A DNA stretch of 64,000 nucleotides from Prunella strophiata. Lineage: Eukaryota; Chordata; Aves; Passeriformes; Prunellidae. The translations under genes were made by a program, and so were the position numbers. Shown one piece after another: positions 36,731 through 50,405 of this stretch. How positions within the stretch are numbered: the first letter of the stretch is position 1; every line of letters begins with the position of its first letter. The DNA lies in the NCBI GenBank assembly GCA_036583965.1, contig JAZBQD010000027.1, positions 9,897,187-9,961,186 on the forward strand. Direction: 5' to 3'. The notes under the pieces were generated by a model that worked only from the letters and a program-made list of their open reading frames with translations, searched no databases and was not told where the DNA came from.

Positions 36731-39700
36731 GTAGGTTACCTTTTTGTATCTTAGTTCCCTAAATTTGCAGTTTCTTTTTCTAGATAGATCCTGAGTAATT
36801 TTTGTCCTGTAAAGAATCCTCAGCCAGAAGAGATGATACCAGGGGGTGTATTTCCAAAGACCAAGTCATAAATAAGTCTCTATAAGCAGTCCAGAAGTGC
36901 ACAAGTGAAATGAACTAACAAGAGTCTTGGAACATAAATGTCTTCTTTTTACAGTAGATCCTGTCATCCTCAGAATGTGTAAGTAAGTTAAGTGGAAGTA
37001 TGAGTCTGTATGAGCTTGTGTGTCATTCTTCCAAGTGTTATTTTAGTGGCTAGATCAGTGAGTATCCCTAAAATATTTGAGGCACAAAGCATATTTTAAA
37101 GTGGTAGGCTTGCCAGCTAGAAATAATTCTTCTCACATTTGAACATTACAGCTTCACCTAAAATGTCATTTTCTTTGGCCCTTTTCTTGTCATCCTGCAG
37201 CCTTTATTTTACCATTGCCTATGCTGAGTAATAGAATAAATTAATAAACTTTTCAAAGAGAAAATCTGCCAGCTAGTAGAGGTTTCTCATGCACTAAAGA
37301 CACTGAATGAATAGTTAGCCTTGAGCTGTACATTTCCAAATGTGGGAAAAGTGGCCTGTCTGTAATTGTTGATGTCTGCATGCCCCCATCTTTCCATACA
37401 TGCTGGCTTCCTGTGGATGTCAGTGGAAAGGAAACTGCTGATTGAGTCTGTGCAGACCTGTATAAATTCTCTGCTCCTTCATAGCTTGAGGTTTGCTTAG
37501 GCTCAGGAAAAAGGCCAAACTCTTAAAAAATGCCAAGTTGGCTCTGAAAGTTGCATATCTGAAAAACATAAAACCCCAAAGGATGTGGGGTCTATGGAGG
37601 ATACTACTGTTACATAACTAAATTACAGGTAAGTATGGTACCTTACCACAAAGTGTTTGTCTTTAATAGAAATCCACAGTAATTTCAAGCACATCATAAA
37701 TCAGAATTCCATTGAGTATAGAAAATAGCTGGTTTCCAGTTCAATCACAGATGGATCCAGTATGGCTGTATCACAAGCACTACTGTCATAAAAAGTAGAG
37801 GAACCTCTCTCATTTGATCATGAGACCCTCTGTCATTTTGATTAATGAATTGATGCCACAATCATAATGGTATGGTTTTGCATACGAGGTCAGCAGCTCT
37901 ACCATTAAATGGCAGAGGCAGCTAAGTGTATAAATAGCACTGTTTTTATGAAGAGTCCCAAATCATCTTGTGTTTGTCTGCATTGGCATTTAGTAGTGCT
38001 CTAAATCCTAAATCAATCCCAGAGCTGTTATGTTAAGCATTTCACAAAATTCCACAAGCATCGTAAAGTTGGTGATATATTATTTTTAAGAGAGATAAAC
38101 TGACTTTTGGTGTATCATTTTTGTGAATTCTAGAAAACAATGTGATCCCTAGTCACTCTTGGTGAAAACAATATAGCCACCAAAGAGTAAAAAACCTCAC
38201 AGTCCCAGGGGTTTTACCCCCTTCAGCTGCTCTATGGTTACTGCATGCTGATGCACTGAAGTCAAATTTGTAATTATTCCTCTCCAGCTGGAATTAAGAC
38301 TATAGACCCTGTATTTTATTGAAAAGCATACTGTAATTAATATTATGTAGATCTGCACAGATACTGAGCTGATAAATTATTTCTTATTGCATTATGGTAA
38401 GTCTTAAGATTAGAGGGGCATGAAGTCATGCATACACAGGTAGTGAGAAACAGAAATACTCTAGCTGCTGAGTTTTGTTGAAAGAAGCCTTGCTTGCAGT
38501 GAAGGATTTGTATGTATTTTTTAATGTATTTTTACTCTCTTTCATTACTTTGGTTAAATCTGATGGATTTTTGTTAAAATGCTAATCATTCTTACTCATG
38601 TTGATGGATCCATTTGCAACAGGTGGATAAATTATATGTGGTTTTGCTTTAAACTGTCCACAGTGGACAACTCCTTATAAACACCTCTTCTCCCAAGTGT
38701 CTCTAAAACAGCTCAGGCTTTATCTAATCACAACTTCAGAAAATGTCTTCATCTTTAATTGGAAAGTCAGTATGTGTTGGCTGATATGGGTCAAAATGAG
38801 CATAATAAAGTGTCTTGACAGATCTAATTCATTTTTTATATTGCACAGCAGATGTCCCACAAGTAAGCCAGTTTTACCAACTAAGGTATTGTATATTAGA
38901 AACTTCTGAAATTGCATTGAGAAGTGGATAAAAACTGTGTCATTTAAAGAATATATATTTTTATGCTGACATGAGCAGCTCAACCAGACTAATGGTCTAC
39001 TATAATAATGCCCAAGTCAAATGTGAATGGTAACTGAAGGCCATTCTCAGGAGTGTTCATTGCAGTAACACCAACTTGAAGCAGTAGGCTTAGAAGACTG
39101 CAGTAGGACACTTATTATGGAAAAGACACAGGTGTATAGATAATTCAGAAGAAAAAAAGATCAGATAAATCTTTTCTTTTAAAGTTGGGATACTGGGAAT
39201 AACCAAATGCAAAAGTTGCTCTGCATTCTAAGTTCATTTATCAAGAGCTACATGGCACTGCCTTGGTATTTCCTCTTGCCTCTTTCATGACCTCTAGCTT
39301 CTTTGGGTTGAATCTTTCTTTTTTGTCCCATCTCAGCTGCAAAAGTGATCAGCAGCTTCAGTTCACTATGTCAATATAGAAAAAGCAAAACAAAACGAAC
39401 AAACAAATAAAACTCACCAAAAACAAAATTAAAAATGTTTATCTCTTGGTAGTTCTCCTATAATGTGATTGAGGATCCTGTGTCATAATTCCTGCAGTGT
39501 CAAGATCCACAAATTATATCTCCAAAGCAGAAAAAAAGCTTTTGAATAGCCACTCAGCTGGTGTTTAATACCAGCTTCTGAAATGGATAAATTCTTGCTG
39601 TGTAGGTGGGAACACCACCAAGGTGCTTAGAACAAAACCAGGTATCTCTTATTGGGCAGGGGTTGCCTCGTCATGGCCTAGGTGATGATAACTGTCCCAA

Positions 39701-40509
39701 CTGAATGGATCAGGTAACTGGGGTTAGTTTGGACAGTCCATTGCATACTGTTTGCAAATTATGATCTGTCCTCCAGCAATAGCTGGTGCATTTGGTACTC
39801 TGGAGTACCAGAAGCTGGGTTTGTTTGCTTTGGTGTGTAGGGCTTCTATTACATTATATATGTCTCCTGTGAAGTGATTTGAGTAGATATGAATTCCCCC
39901 TTAGAAGAGATTACAGGGGATTAAAGAAGTTAGTAACAGGGCAAAATAATTGGTAGTCCTTTCTTAATGTGTTTCCCACTGTGCAGCTAATTCTTCCATC
40001 AATGAGACAATAAAATAGCAAAGATTACATATGTGCTGAATGATGGACATACTTGACCAAGCTGGGAGGGGTGTAATTTATACAACAGCACAAGTGCTGA
40101 GAGATGCTGACTGCCCAGGTGACAGGCTGCAGTGGCAAAACCCTTCTTTTTTTCCCTCTGGATGGCTCCCTAGAGCTCAGTGACAAATGACTGCACTGAG
40201 TTACATAGTTGGAGAAAATCTACTAATCAAGCTAAAATCATAGGTCACTTGAAAACCTTGTCTGTGTGGATGTTCCTGCAGTAGCTGTGTGTGTCCTTAG
40301 TCTCTGTAGTGGCTCAGGACTGCCCCTTCTCTTGGCTCTGTTTTTGTCAGGGGTGGAGCAGCACAAGAGGGTCCCTGCATTGCTGCATCTTTGGTGCAGG
40401 AGTCCCTTCATTGTAGCTCTCTTGCAAAGGGACAGCATGTAACACCCACAGACTTGACTGAAGCTTGGTTGCCCAGGGGATTGTGCCATTTGCAAATGAA
40501 AAGTAATGC

Positions 40510-41092
40510 CTGGTAGATTTAACCCCCTGATAAGCATGGCTGGCAAGCTGGTCACAGCAGATGAGGAGAAGGCTGAGGTACTCAGCCACTTTTTTTGCCT
40601 CATTCTTCACTGTCAGTCTCTCTTCCCACACCTTTCAACTTTATGGACCATAATACATATGATCAGACATGATACTGATCTGAGAGCTGGAGCACTTATC
40701 CTGTGAAGACTGAAAGAGTTGGGGTTGATCAGAGGAGAAGGCTCCAGGGACACCTCATTGTGGCCTCTCAGAACTTAAAGGGGGCTTATAAGATTGATGG
40801 TTACAAACTTCAGCCCGGCCTGCTGCAATAGCTCAAGGGCTAATGGCTTTAAACTAAAAGAAGATAGAGTTAGACTAGATATAAGGAAGAAATTGTTTAC
40901 TGTGAGGGTTTGGGGCATTGGTACAAGTTGCCCAGAGAAGTTGGGACTGCCCCATCCCTGGAAATGGTCAAGGCCCTGATGGATGGGGCCCTGATCAACC
41001 TGGTCTAGCTAAAGATGTCCCTGCTCATTTAAGGATCTTTACAGAGTCTTTAAGGATCCCTTCCAACCCAAATTAATCTATGATTCTATAAT
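40510..41092 (+). mobile_element. CR1 LINE fragment with internal deletion
   Basis: The element is on the plus strand. Its first part translates as GKLVTADEEKAEVLSHFF, a recognisable piece of the CR1 ORF2 protein. From about 40680 it becomes the distal 3' region (GGAGAAGGCTCCAGGGACAC, GTTGCCCAGAGAAGTTGGGA) and ends TCTATGATTCTATAATG at 41092. The two parts are separated in full-length CR1 by a long stretch of ORF2, so the copy has an internal deletion. It is inactive. Confidence 0.9.
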
Positions 41093-43006
41093 GTTGTTTC
41101 ATTTGGTAAACTTAGGCACACTTAGCTGTTTTGAAATGAGACTTAGATATGGATGGATTAATTTAGTTTCAGGTTCCTGTTCTGGCTTTTGTTTTAGCAG
41201 TCAGCAGTTGGTTTGTTGGTTTTTATCAAACACTGGCTTTATTTTTACCAGTCTTGTTGTTTTACTTAGTTTACTACCTTCTGGCAGCAGGAGCATCTAA
41301 TTGCTCTGGCCATACAGGACTTGTGCTGAAGCACTCTGAGCATTACAAATAATATTAACAGGAAAAACATGTTGAATCCTTTATTCCATCCCTGCAGATA
41401 AATATTTCGAAATCTCTTGTTTGTTAGTAAAACTATCCCAGTGTATACACTTACGGGAAGGAGCTTGGCCATTTCATGTGCACATTATATCCTTTTTCCT
41501 TGGTTGTGGAAAATTAATGTTTCCCTGGTAAAGATTCAGGGGAAGGGACTGTTTAGTAGGGAAAAAAATTTTGGTCTTTGGGACTACTTAGAGGTTAGTT
41601 GAGAAGGCAAGCGTGAAAAGCTCAGATAAATACTGAGTCTTCTGTAAGCCATGCTTTGAAAAGGTCTTGTTGACATGGTGGTAGTCAGTACTGTGATAGA
41701 TATAGTCTGAAATGAAGTATTTTGCTGCTTTTCTTTTTTCATGGAAATATGGGAAAGCATTCTGCTTCAAATGATGATTTTATGGAAATCATAAATAGGC
41801 TGCTCTGATTGTCAGAGAGAGCAAACGGCCCAAGATTTGCTTCTAGATTTCACCTCCACAGCAAGAAAGTACCAGATCTTCACAGAGCAACCAAGGAAGC
41901 TAAACCTGTCTCACTTGTAATTTTACCAGAAAAACTGTATCCCAAACCAGGATTAGCAATGGGAAAATGAGAGAGTTCCCTCCAGAAAGGAGTTTGCAGC
42001 AGACAGTTGTGAGATAGCCTTGATGCAGTGGGCATTTGGTTCAGGAAGTGTAAGAGTAGAGTTGCAGGTTACTGAGTTTGTGCAGGGGCACGAATTATAG
42101 AACAATAGCCTCATAGCTTTGCTTGTAAAGTTTGCAGCATGTTGTTGGAACCACATACAAACATACTACCCAAAAGAACTGAACTGAACTGCTGAAGTTC
42201 CTCATGTGGCACACAACTAAGGTTCACCTTTTGGAAGGGGAAGGGGTTAAAAAGGCAGATATGTTTTGGGTCAGGCTGCACTGTGATGCCAGCAAATTGC
42301 CAAGTGTTACAGCATCAGGAAACTTGGAATGCAAGGGAGGTGACACCAAAGTCTTCAAGTTACAAACTGCAGGGAGGTGATGTGAGTGTTGAGGACAGAG
42401 GGGAAGTTAGAAGAGTCCCACGGGAAGGTGGAAGATGTGGTAAACCTTGGAGTTCTGACTCCCTGGGCAGAAGGAATAGGCTGGAGTAAAAATTAGTATG
42501 AAGGAGTAAAGTACCCAGATATGTGAAGAAAGAAGTGGCACTGAAAATGTTTTGTCAGCCAGAATTAGCATCGTCCTTCTTCAGTTGTGTAAAGACAGTA
42601 AGTTATGCACTGGGTGTTGTTAAAGGTGTTCCAGCTACCTGTATGAAAGTAGGTGGACAGATGCTGTAATTCTGCTCGGTGAGGGGACTGGAGAGAGACC
42701 ACATGTGACTGGTTAAGGCTACTCTAGTTTACCACATGTCTTCAATTTATTGCTACTTTGTATGAGAAAAGGTACAAAGGAAGAAAACAACAAGCAAGGC
42801 GAGCTGAATTGACTACTAACTGCAGATTGATTGTGAAGTTTATTGGTTGTTTCCTCAATAGTGCCAAATCAGCACCTGAAGTAGAAACAGTCAGTGGTTT
42901 GAAGAAAGTTCTAATTAAAACCAGGGTAATATTGAGTCTTTTTAGAGGTTCAGTGCATAAGTAGTCTTTGTTCCCTTGGACAGTGGAAGTACAAAGGAAT
43001 GATCTT

Positions 43007-43020
43007 ATTGCCAAGGCAAC
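43007..43020. promoter_or_regulatory. RFX X-box-like palindrome
   Basis: ATTGCCAAGGCAAC differs at two positions from the ideal RFX-factor X-box GTTGCCATGGCAAC. Function is unknown. Confidence 0.35.
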
Positions 43021-45699
43021 ATATTTTACAGTACATAACCTCATGAAAAGGAATGAGGAGGTGAAGTTGTTTCTAGCACCATAGCTTGCAAAGCTGAAAA
43101 TAAAGATCTGCTTATGCTGAAATTCCCAAGCATTTTGTATCTTGAACCATTTTTTAAGATGGCTGTTGTCTCTTGGACACTTGATCTTGCACTGCCAGTT
43201 GGCTCCCTGCCTCCCTAGAAGGAAGAATGAGTTTAGAATAGATATCGCAGAAAGCACATGAAAAGTGAGAGCTCCATTCAGAAAAAGCACATGCTCATCT
43301 TAAATATATGGATAAAGTATATCATGGATATGGATAAAAATTAAATTCATTAAAAAAACTATATGTATTGTAGTCCCTGCCTGTAAAAAGGGGTCTTATT
43401 TCTCTTGATTATATAGCAGTTCTGTCCTTTCTGTCACACCTCTTGGTTTTAATCTGTGAACATTTTTGGTCAGGAATTACAATTTTCATTCTAGTATTTA
43501 ATTCACTGCACATGCTATGTAAGATACTGAGTAGAGACAACCTCTGGCCAGCAGAGTTTGCTTTCAGGAAGTTAAATTGAGGAAGAAAGTGCAAAGTAGG
43601 AAACTAGTAAGTAGGAAGTGGTGGAGCTACTTGCAGAACTGGTTTTCAATTACTTTCAACTGAAGATTGTACTGTATCTAATGTATTGAGGAAATTTCTC
43701 ATATAATACCTGTTATCTTGTGAGTGTCTGAAACATTATTACTAGCAGCTCCTCAAAAAAAAAAATTTCTTCTGGCTAGCTTCCTGGTACATCAATCTGT
43801 CTTAAATAAATCACCTGTTCTTTAATCTCAGATACAGATGTTTCCCTGATAGTGCAGGGAGCTCGTCCCAGTTTTCCAAACATCTTGTACATCAAATGTT
43901 GAACTTAAAGCACAGATGAGCCCTGAAAAGTGGCATTTTAAAATATCTCCTCTCATTCTGCTGATTTGCTTCTTCGGGTGGACAGGGTTATGTCTGACTT
44001 CAGAGCTATAAATAAGCTTCTGTCTCCTGCTAACCACATGGGTCTAATCGAAGAGTGTGGAGATTTTTCACAAACAGCTGATGGATTTTGGTGGGAATCT
44101 GGGTGTAAATGTGTCTGATTCTCTTTAAAATCTTCTCCCACCTGGGTATGGAAGAGGAAGAAATTATGACATTGTGCCTCTTAAGTTCCTGAGGAGACAA
44201 GGGTTGAACAAGTTCAGCTTGGATCTAAGAAGCCAGGTTCAGTAGTAAGGGTGGCATTTACAAAAACCTTTTCCATGTCAACCTAGCTCATATGATATGG
44301 AAACTGACTTAACCAATAATGTCTTATGAAGGGCCACAGCTCTCAACCCAGAACTGTGCTTCAAAAACCCCAGAGAAGGTGTCCTTTTACTGTGCCTGTT
44401 ACCTCACTCAGTCTGTGTGAGCTGGTGGGAAAGTAAAGCAAACCTGGAGGTGGTAGTGAACATATAATTTTCCTGCTTTGTTTCCTTCATACAGACACGA
44501 GTAGCTTTCCTTGGACATCAGTGTGTAAAATCATGTAGGACCTGGCCCTCCCACTCTGCAAAAGAGAATCCAGAGGGTGGTCAGTTTTCCTGTGAGGTTT
44601 CCTGGTGTAAACTCCTTGCAGCATACTTTTGCTGAAGTGTGCAACCCTGAGCTTGCAGCTACATAAAAGCTCACCAATTTGTTTGTTCCAAGATCAGCTG
44701 GATGTAGCTGAAGTTTCGGAGGTGAGGCATGACCTTCCTGGCGACCTCCCCCCGCACCCCAAGTTTCACTTAATAAAACACATTAAGGTATGTTTGAGGC
44801 AACCCTTTAAGGTCAGTTGAACTTTCACTGGAAAATACGAGTGCTGGCAAGTATATGCAATATGTAATGCAAAATGTTTAGGGTGTGGGGAAGAAGTGTA
44901 AAGGAGCCATACCACAGTGATGAGCTTGGCTAGAAAAGAGACATGAAACAAGTTCCTTAGTGAAAACACCCTCAGAGACGGGCGAAGAATTTAGAGGGGT
45001 AGAATGATTTTGTTACCCCCAAGGGGAAAAACAGGAGATCAAAGGCCAAATTCACTTACGAATGCTTGCTTTGAAATATATCTATAAATTATAGCATGTA
45101 CTGCTGGCATCTATTGCAGGCTTTGGTATTTACTTGAATGTATAACGTGAGATTCACAGTGCCCGGAGTTCTTGTGTTTGTGTGTAAAAGTGTGTTGGTG
45201 TAAAAATGTCTTGGTGTGTAAAGCATGTTGGCAAAGGCAACATTTTAAGTTCCCAAGTACCCTAATAGTGTTTTTGCCTCTCCCCTGTTTTTCCATGGTC
45301 TTTGTGCCTCACCCCGTGATCATGAGTCCAAGCCACCAGCTCACTAGCTAGCAGGGGATTCCTTCAGGGATTGCTGGTAGGTTTTAGAACTCTCCCTGAC
45401 TCCTTGCCACCTCTTAGAGTTGTTAAGGTGCCTGTGGTGGCTGTTATCTCCTTGGTCAGGGCAGAAGGGGATGTTGCTCCCAGGGGAATTCACATCTGTT
45501 ACCCCTCAGTCAGCAAAGTAGCTGCTGAGGCATGTCACCCTTTGCTTTTAACTCCCGCGTCAGTCTCTCCATTTCCTAGCTCATCTGGAGGCACACGAGA
45601 CCCGACTGCTTGGCAGGGCAGAGCAGTACCAACAGGCTGTCCTAGGCTTTGTGCTCCAGGCTTTTTTTTCTTGTGAGTCTACAGTTTTAAGCATTGCAT

Positions 45700-47700
45700 T
45701 ATAGACACCTCATTTGCTTTGCTGCCCAACAGAGATTATGTCGGGGTTTTGGCACAATTGGATTAAAGTACCAGGCCTGGATAACTTCCATTGGCATTTC
45801 AGGAGATTTGCTGTAAGGCAAACCTGTGACATTCATACCTTCCTAAGCTTGCACAACCAGGGCGAGAGCTGCAGTTGAGGTCTTGACCTCAGTTACTTAA
45901 GCCCCTTTCTCCCAGGAGCGTTCATCACTTTAATCACAGAGTCCTAAATAATCAGTGGGTAGCCTGTAATTAGGGGGTTGTGTCTTGGACTCCTGCTGCC
46001 TGCTCCCGGTGTGCTGAGCACTGCGTATTTTGATTTCCCGTTCCCCCAAAGGATGTTTGATCTCAGATTTACACTTCAGAAAATTAAGAAGTGTACGGGC
46101 ACCTCAGTCCCCTGGCAATCTTCCTGCTTTCAGTGGTAGGTGCCTTGCTTTGCCTGAGTATCACAGTGCTGCAGCAATTGACACACTTGATTTAAGAGTT
46201 TGATTTATAGACCGATACTGGGGCTGAAAGTCAGCAGTTCCAGGGCTGCATAAATCAGCCTGTCTCTGGGATTAATACTTCCTTATTTATAATTTCGACA
46301 GGAGATGGAATTCTTTCCCAATTCTTTACATTTCTTTCAGATGTAATCGACCACCCTGTCCTTTGGTTTAAAGCTATGTGACTTTGCCACAAATAGAGGG
46401 AGGGGAAAGTAAGCTGAGTCCAGGAATTGCTGTGCTATAAAAGCTCCATATTGTGTGCTCTTGGACTTTGCTTTCTCCCAGCTTCCTTCAAGCCCACACA
46501 AGAGATGGACTTGAGGTTTTTTTGGCTTTCTTCCCCTCCCCCCTCCCTCCATACATACGCTGACCTTTTAGAAAAATAAATAAAAGATAAAGAAGGACCT
46601 GGAATGTTGCAGAATGTGTGTACATTTTGCTCTCTGTTGTTTTCTGCTGGGATTAGTTGTTTACAATGGGGGAGAGAGGGAGGGCAGAGGAAGGGAGGTC
46701 TGTGGCCTTAACTGAAATTAGTGGCATTTCAGAGTGATCTTGTTAGGTGGTCTGCAGTTTAAAGACCTAAATCCTTGTAATCCCCCCATGCCTCCTTGGC
46801 CACTACTCCTTTTGCTCTTGTTCTCTCACTTTCAAAAAAACCCACCCCAAAGTCGGGCTCTGTCTCTCAGATGCAGGCACGTAGCAGACACACAGACACA
46901 GACGTAGGCACACACTCTCTCATATGCTCCCATTTACACGTTGTACCTGTAGAACAAATTAATGCTTTAGCTACATCTGTTCCCACTACAGGACTGGGCT
47001 TGTAAAATGCTCTCTCTAGCATGCAGATGTACACTGAATATTTTTATTTATTTTCTGAAAAACACCCAGCTGCCAGACTTTCAGTTTGTGATTACACTTA
47101 AAACAAATTCAAATTGAAATTTCAGCCGTAAATCAAATGCCCCAAATTAGTTCCTCTTGTGGGTTTGAACATGCTCTTTGGATTTTAAGGTCAGGAGATA
47201 TCCGTTTTCACCGTGCTGAAAAGTTTAAAAATATACTACATTTTCAGGGGGAAAAATAAATATGGTTTGCATTATAAAGCAGTACATCAATGTGTGTGTA
47301 TGCACACACACACCAGAGCTGATGAAGCTGGATGCTGTCAGAGCACCTTTGAGGGCTAATAGCACCTAATTGTTATGGAAGGCAGGAACTGTGGTGGCAG
47401 TTTAGCCAAGGAGACTACAGCAGTGCCCTGAGATCTGATATTTAGCCTGTAAGAGAATAAAAGTTTATTCCTTACTCTTCAGCTTGAAAAAAATAGTAAA
47501 AATTAAATAAACACACAAAATACTTCTCTTGGCAGGCTTTATAACTTTTTTTTTTTAAAGAAAAAAGGCATTTACAAGTGGTTTCAAAATGGCTGTGTTA
47601 CATCTGTCAGCGGGTGAAGGGAACACCCACAAATTGTGTTTTTATCTCTTGAAGTTTTGTTCCACTTGAGCAATAAAAGCCGGATTTGCTGCTGGTTTGT
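45700..47700. promoter_or_regulatory. Possible conserved regulatory cluster
   Basis: About 2 kb of intron nearly free of recognisable repeats and dense in homeodomain-type sites, including Otx/Pitx-like cores (GGGATTAAT near 46269, GGGATTAG near 46650, TAATCCCC near 46778) and TAATTAG near 45970. It also holds the palindrome at 45876-45891 and a GLI-like GACCACCCT at 46349-46357. The composition differs from the flanking intron. Conservation is inferred, not shown. Confidence 0.35.
47291..47313. repeat. TG/CA palindromic microsatellite
   Basis: TGTGTGTGTATGCACACACA: a short (TG)n block runs straight into a (CA)n block, giving a self-complementary repeat. Confidence 0.85.
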
Positions 47701-48479
47701 GTGATTGGGGTAATCTGAGCATTGAGTATGGCTTTAAAACTTCTGCAGTTGGTTGGGTTTATAAGTTTTAAGAAACTCCTGGGGTGGTGGAGTTCTTGGG
47801 TTTTGTTTTACCCTGGCACCAGGGAAGGGTTGATTTGCAAGCACCTGGCACAGACAAGTTCATCTTGGTTCCCTGGCCTGTCCCTCCCAAAAAAATGGTT
47901 TGGCAGGAACCCGCATTATCTTTGATGTTAATGTCATCAGCAGTTTCTTGGTTACAATGCTATTCTTTCTTGGGGAGTTGAAAGCCAATGCTCAAGTAGG
48001 CTCTGAACACACATGCAGTATTCTCCAGCCTGAACTCCAGACCGACAGCTTAAATCCCCTCTCTTTTGGGGAATATCCTCCTGCATGAGGGTAATGCTGA
48101 GAGGTGTAGTGCACTCACAGCTGCTCTCATGCTCAAGAGAAGTGATAGATGGTGGGAACCTGAAAGTTTGCAGGGGAAAGCTTTCATCTGACTGGCTCAA
48201 AGCAACAGAGGAGGAGGTATGCTGGAGCACACGTTTTGGATAGGAGCCATTTCAGTGGGAAATGAGCAACTTCTCCCATTCCCTTCGCTAGTCCTGTTGA
48301 AAGCTAAGTCAGGATGGCAGCAGTGGGCAGTCCTGCTTCCAGTGATCCCTTCCCTAGCCTGGCATAAATGCCAAATTGCTCTTGCTCTCAGCAGCTGCTG
48401 TTGCACAGGACGATGGCCTGAGCCGCTGTGCGGGCACACGAGGCTGTTGGAAAGGAAGCAGATTGTGACAGTGTGAGAG

Positions 48480-48700
48480 CAAAGACAGGCAGGGGTCTGC
48501 TGTGTATCTTTGCCGCTTTTTATCTTATTAACATGTTAGTAAAAACCATGCCAAAGCAACCTGAGCTGGTTGCTTGTAGAATAATTGCTCATATTGCCTC
48601 CTTATAGGTCAGCAGAGGGGGAGTTTAAGTGAGTTAAAAGAATAATTGTTCAGAGGGGACAGTCTGTTCATGGGGGGTTGTAACTGTGAACCACTGCAAC
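48480..48700. promoter_or_regulatory. Possible conserved non-coding segment
   Basis: A repeat-free stretch contains two AGAATAATTG sites (near 48579 and 48640) and a TTATTAACATGTTAGTAA core. It is separated by about 0.8 kb from the 45.7-47.7 kb cluster and may belong to it. Confidence 0.25.
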
Positions 48701-49589
48701 TGAGGTCCAGTTTTATTGCTTTTACTCCTGCAGAATTAATGGTGGTTTTGTGGGGCAGATGGTTTCTGCTCTGACTCACACAGGCAACAGAATTGTAATA
48801 TGTTTAATGATAAATTCTTTGTTCTAGATAATAGTGTTGTGTGAGCAGGAAAATACTATTAATTAATTTTGGGATCAGTGGTCTGGAGTGAGGATCGATG
48901 TTTCACACTCCTGAGGACCTCAGCTGACTAGTGCTCCATTCAATACAGAATTGAGGTTCAGGGCTTTGACCTGATACCAAAACTCCTCTGTTAATTCAGA
49001 CTCCAGGCTAACAGTTCTGTCCACAAGCCAGCTTGATGGTGCACTGCAGCCATGCTTCACTAGTGCAGAGAGTAGTGGTGGTGCCCATAACCAAAGTGGG
49101 GAATGGCTGCAGGTCATTAAACTGTGCAACTCACTGTGCAGAAGGTCATTGAAGCCAAAAACTTCTGGTTTTGACAGAGATCAGTTGTTGGATTGATAAT
49201 ATTCATAGTTGTTGTAATTAATATTGACAGAAATACTGGGAAGCAGATATGAGAAGCTGTGGTTCACAGTAGGATTAATATTGGGTTATCTAGGCAGAGC
49301 AGACTACCTGCACCTCTCCAGGGTTACAGATCTCAGTTATACCCTCTTCCCAATCAGCTGGTTTTGATGGGTGTTAGTATTTTTAGATACATCATAGCTG
49401 TGTTTTCTGTCCTTCAGTTACTCCTATTTACCTTTGCACGTGTGAAAATATGGAAAGAAATAATTTGATTCACAGCTATTTTCTTCTCTGTAGCTTTGAA
49501 AGAAATTACATTTAGTGCTATTTAACACAACACATCATGCTGAGGGAATAGCATTTCAGGACACATCACAGATACTAGTTAAGATTGAC

Positions 49590-49700
49590 AAGTTCCAACT
49601 TACTGGAAGAAGGGGCTCAGAGAAATGCAGTAACTCAGAAACTCTCAGCAGAGAAGTTACAAACCCAGCAGTTGGACTCTGAACTCCTTTCCTCTCTGGA
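49590..49700 (-). mobile_element. Possible MIR-like fragment
   Basis: GGGGCTCAGAGAAATGCAGT and ACAAACCCAGCAGTTGGACT read like antisense MIR, but the match is weak and may be chance. Confidence 0.3.
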
Positions 49701-50405
49701 CAGTGGGATTGGAAGATTTGAAAGCTGATTATTACAGATTCAAATACATTTTGCAATAAGGTGGCTTTTGCTGAAGTTCCATCCTGTCAAAGGCAACATG
49801 ATTGTGAAGATACCCAGGGCAGGTAGTGTTGGTCTAGTGTGGGTTTCATTGGTTTAGTACTGCAGAATAATCATGTTTGGGTGCTTGAATGTAACAGGAA
49901 CAAAGCCAACCAGCTGAGCTATTGATCTGCCCCCTCTCTCCACCTTTTCTTAGTGCCTGGCAAGTTGAAATGCATAAAACTGCTCAGCAAAATTTGCAGA
50001 GAAAGAGTGTGCTGCTGCTCCTGTTTTTAGCTGGGGAGCTCAGCAGAGAAGCCACCCCTGCAGTTACCCAGACCGTCTTTGGAAAATACAAGACTTGATC
50101 CAGGTCCCAAGTCTTTATTTATTCAGTTAAGTATTTATTCTGTTGAGGAAATGTAGAGGAAGGCTGTTCTAACAGGAGGTAAAACTGCAAACTCTTTTTT
50201 CCAAACCCAATCTGACACCTGGCATTTTAGTTTTTCCAGCAACTCGGTGTGAGGATCAAGAGAAGAATGGAGTTTTTGAGAAAGGAGCTGAACTGAACCT
50301 ACTTACAGAATCATGTCACAGAGTCATTAGATATTCCAGTGGATACCTTTGTTTTGTATCTGTCATTTAAACTATTTTCTTGCTTTGCTTGTGTTTATGT
50401 TGTAG

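Larger units (their letters stand above)
36731..50405 (+). other. EIF2B3: EIF2B3 intron, 13.7 kb
   Basis: This GT...AG intron contains a CR1 LINE (40510-41092), an RFX-like X-box (43007-43020) inside a 182-codon antisense open frame, a TG/CA microsatellite (47291-47313) and two segments that look like conserved regulatory DNA (45700-47700 and 48480-48700). A weak MIR-like match lies at 49590-49700. The remainder, including 36.8-40.2 kb and 41.1-42.7 kb, shows only unremarkable AT-rich sequence. Confidence 0.85.

Noticed and set aside
39680..39725. Box C/D snoRNA-like TGATGA ... CTGA arrangement in the intron
   Set aside because: The boxes are too close together and there is no terminal stem.
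40238..40631. Two overlapping minus-strand open frames of 121 and 94 codons
   Set aside because: Their right end is antisense to a CR1 element and the rest has no recognised domain.
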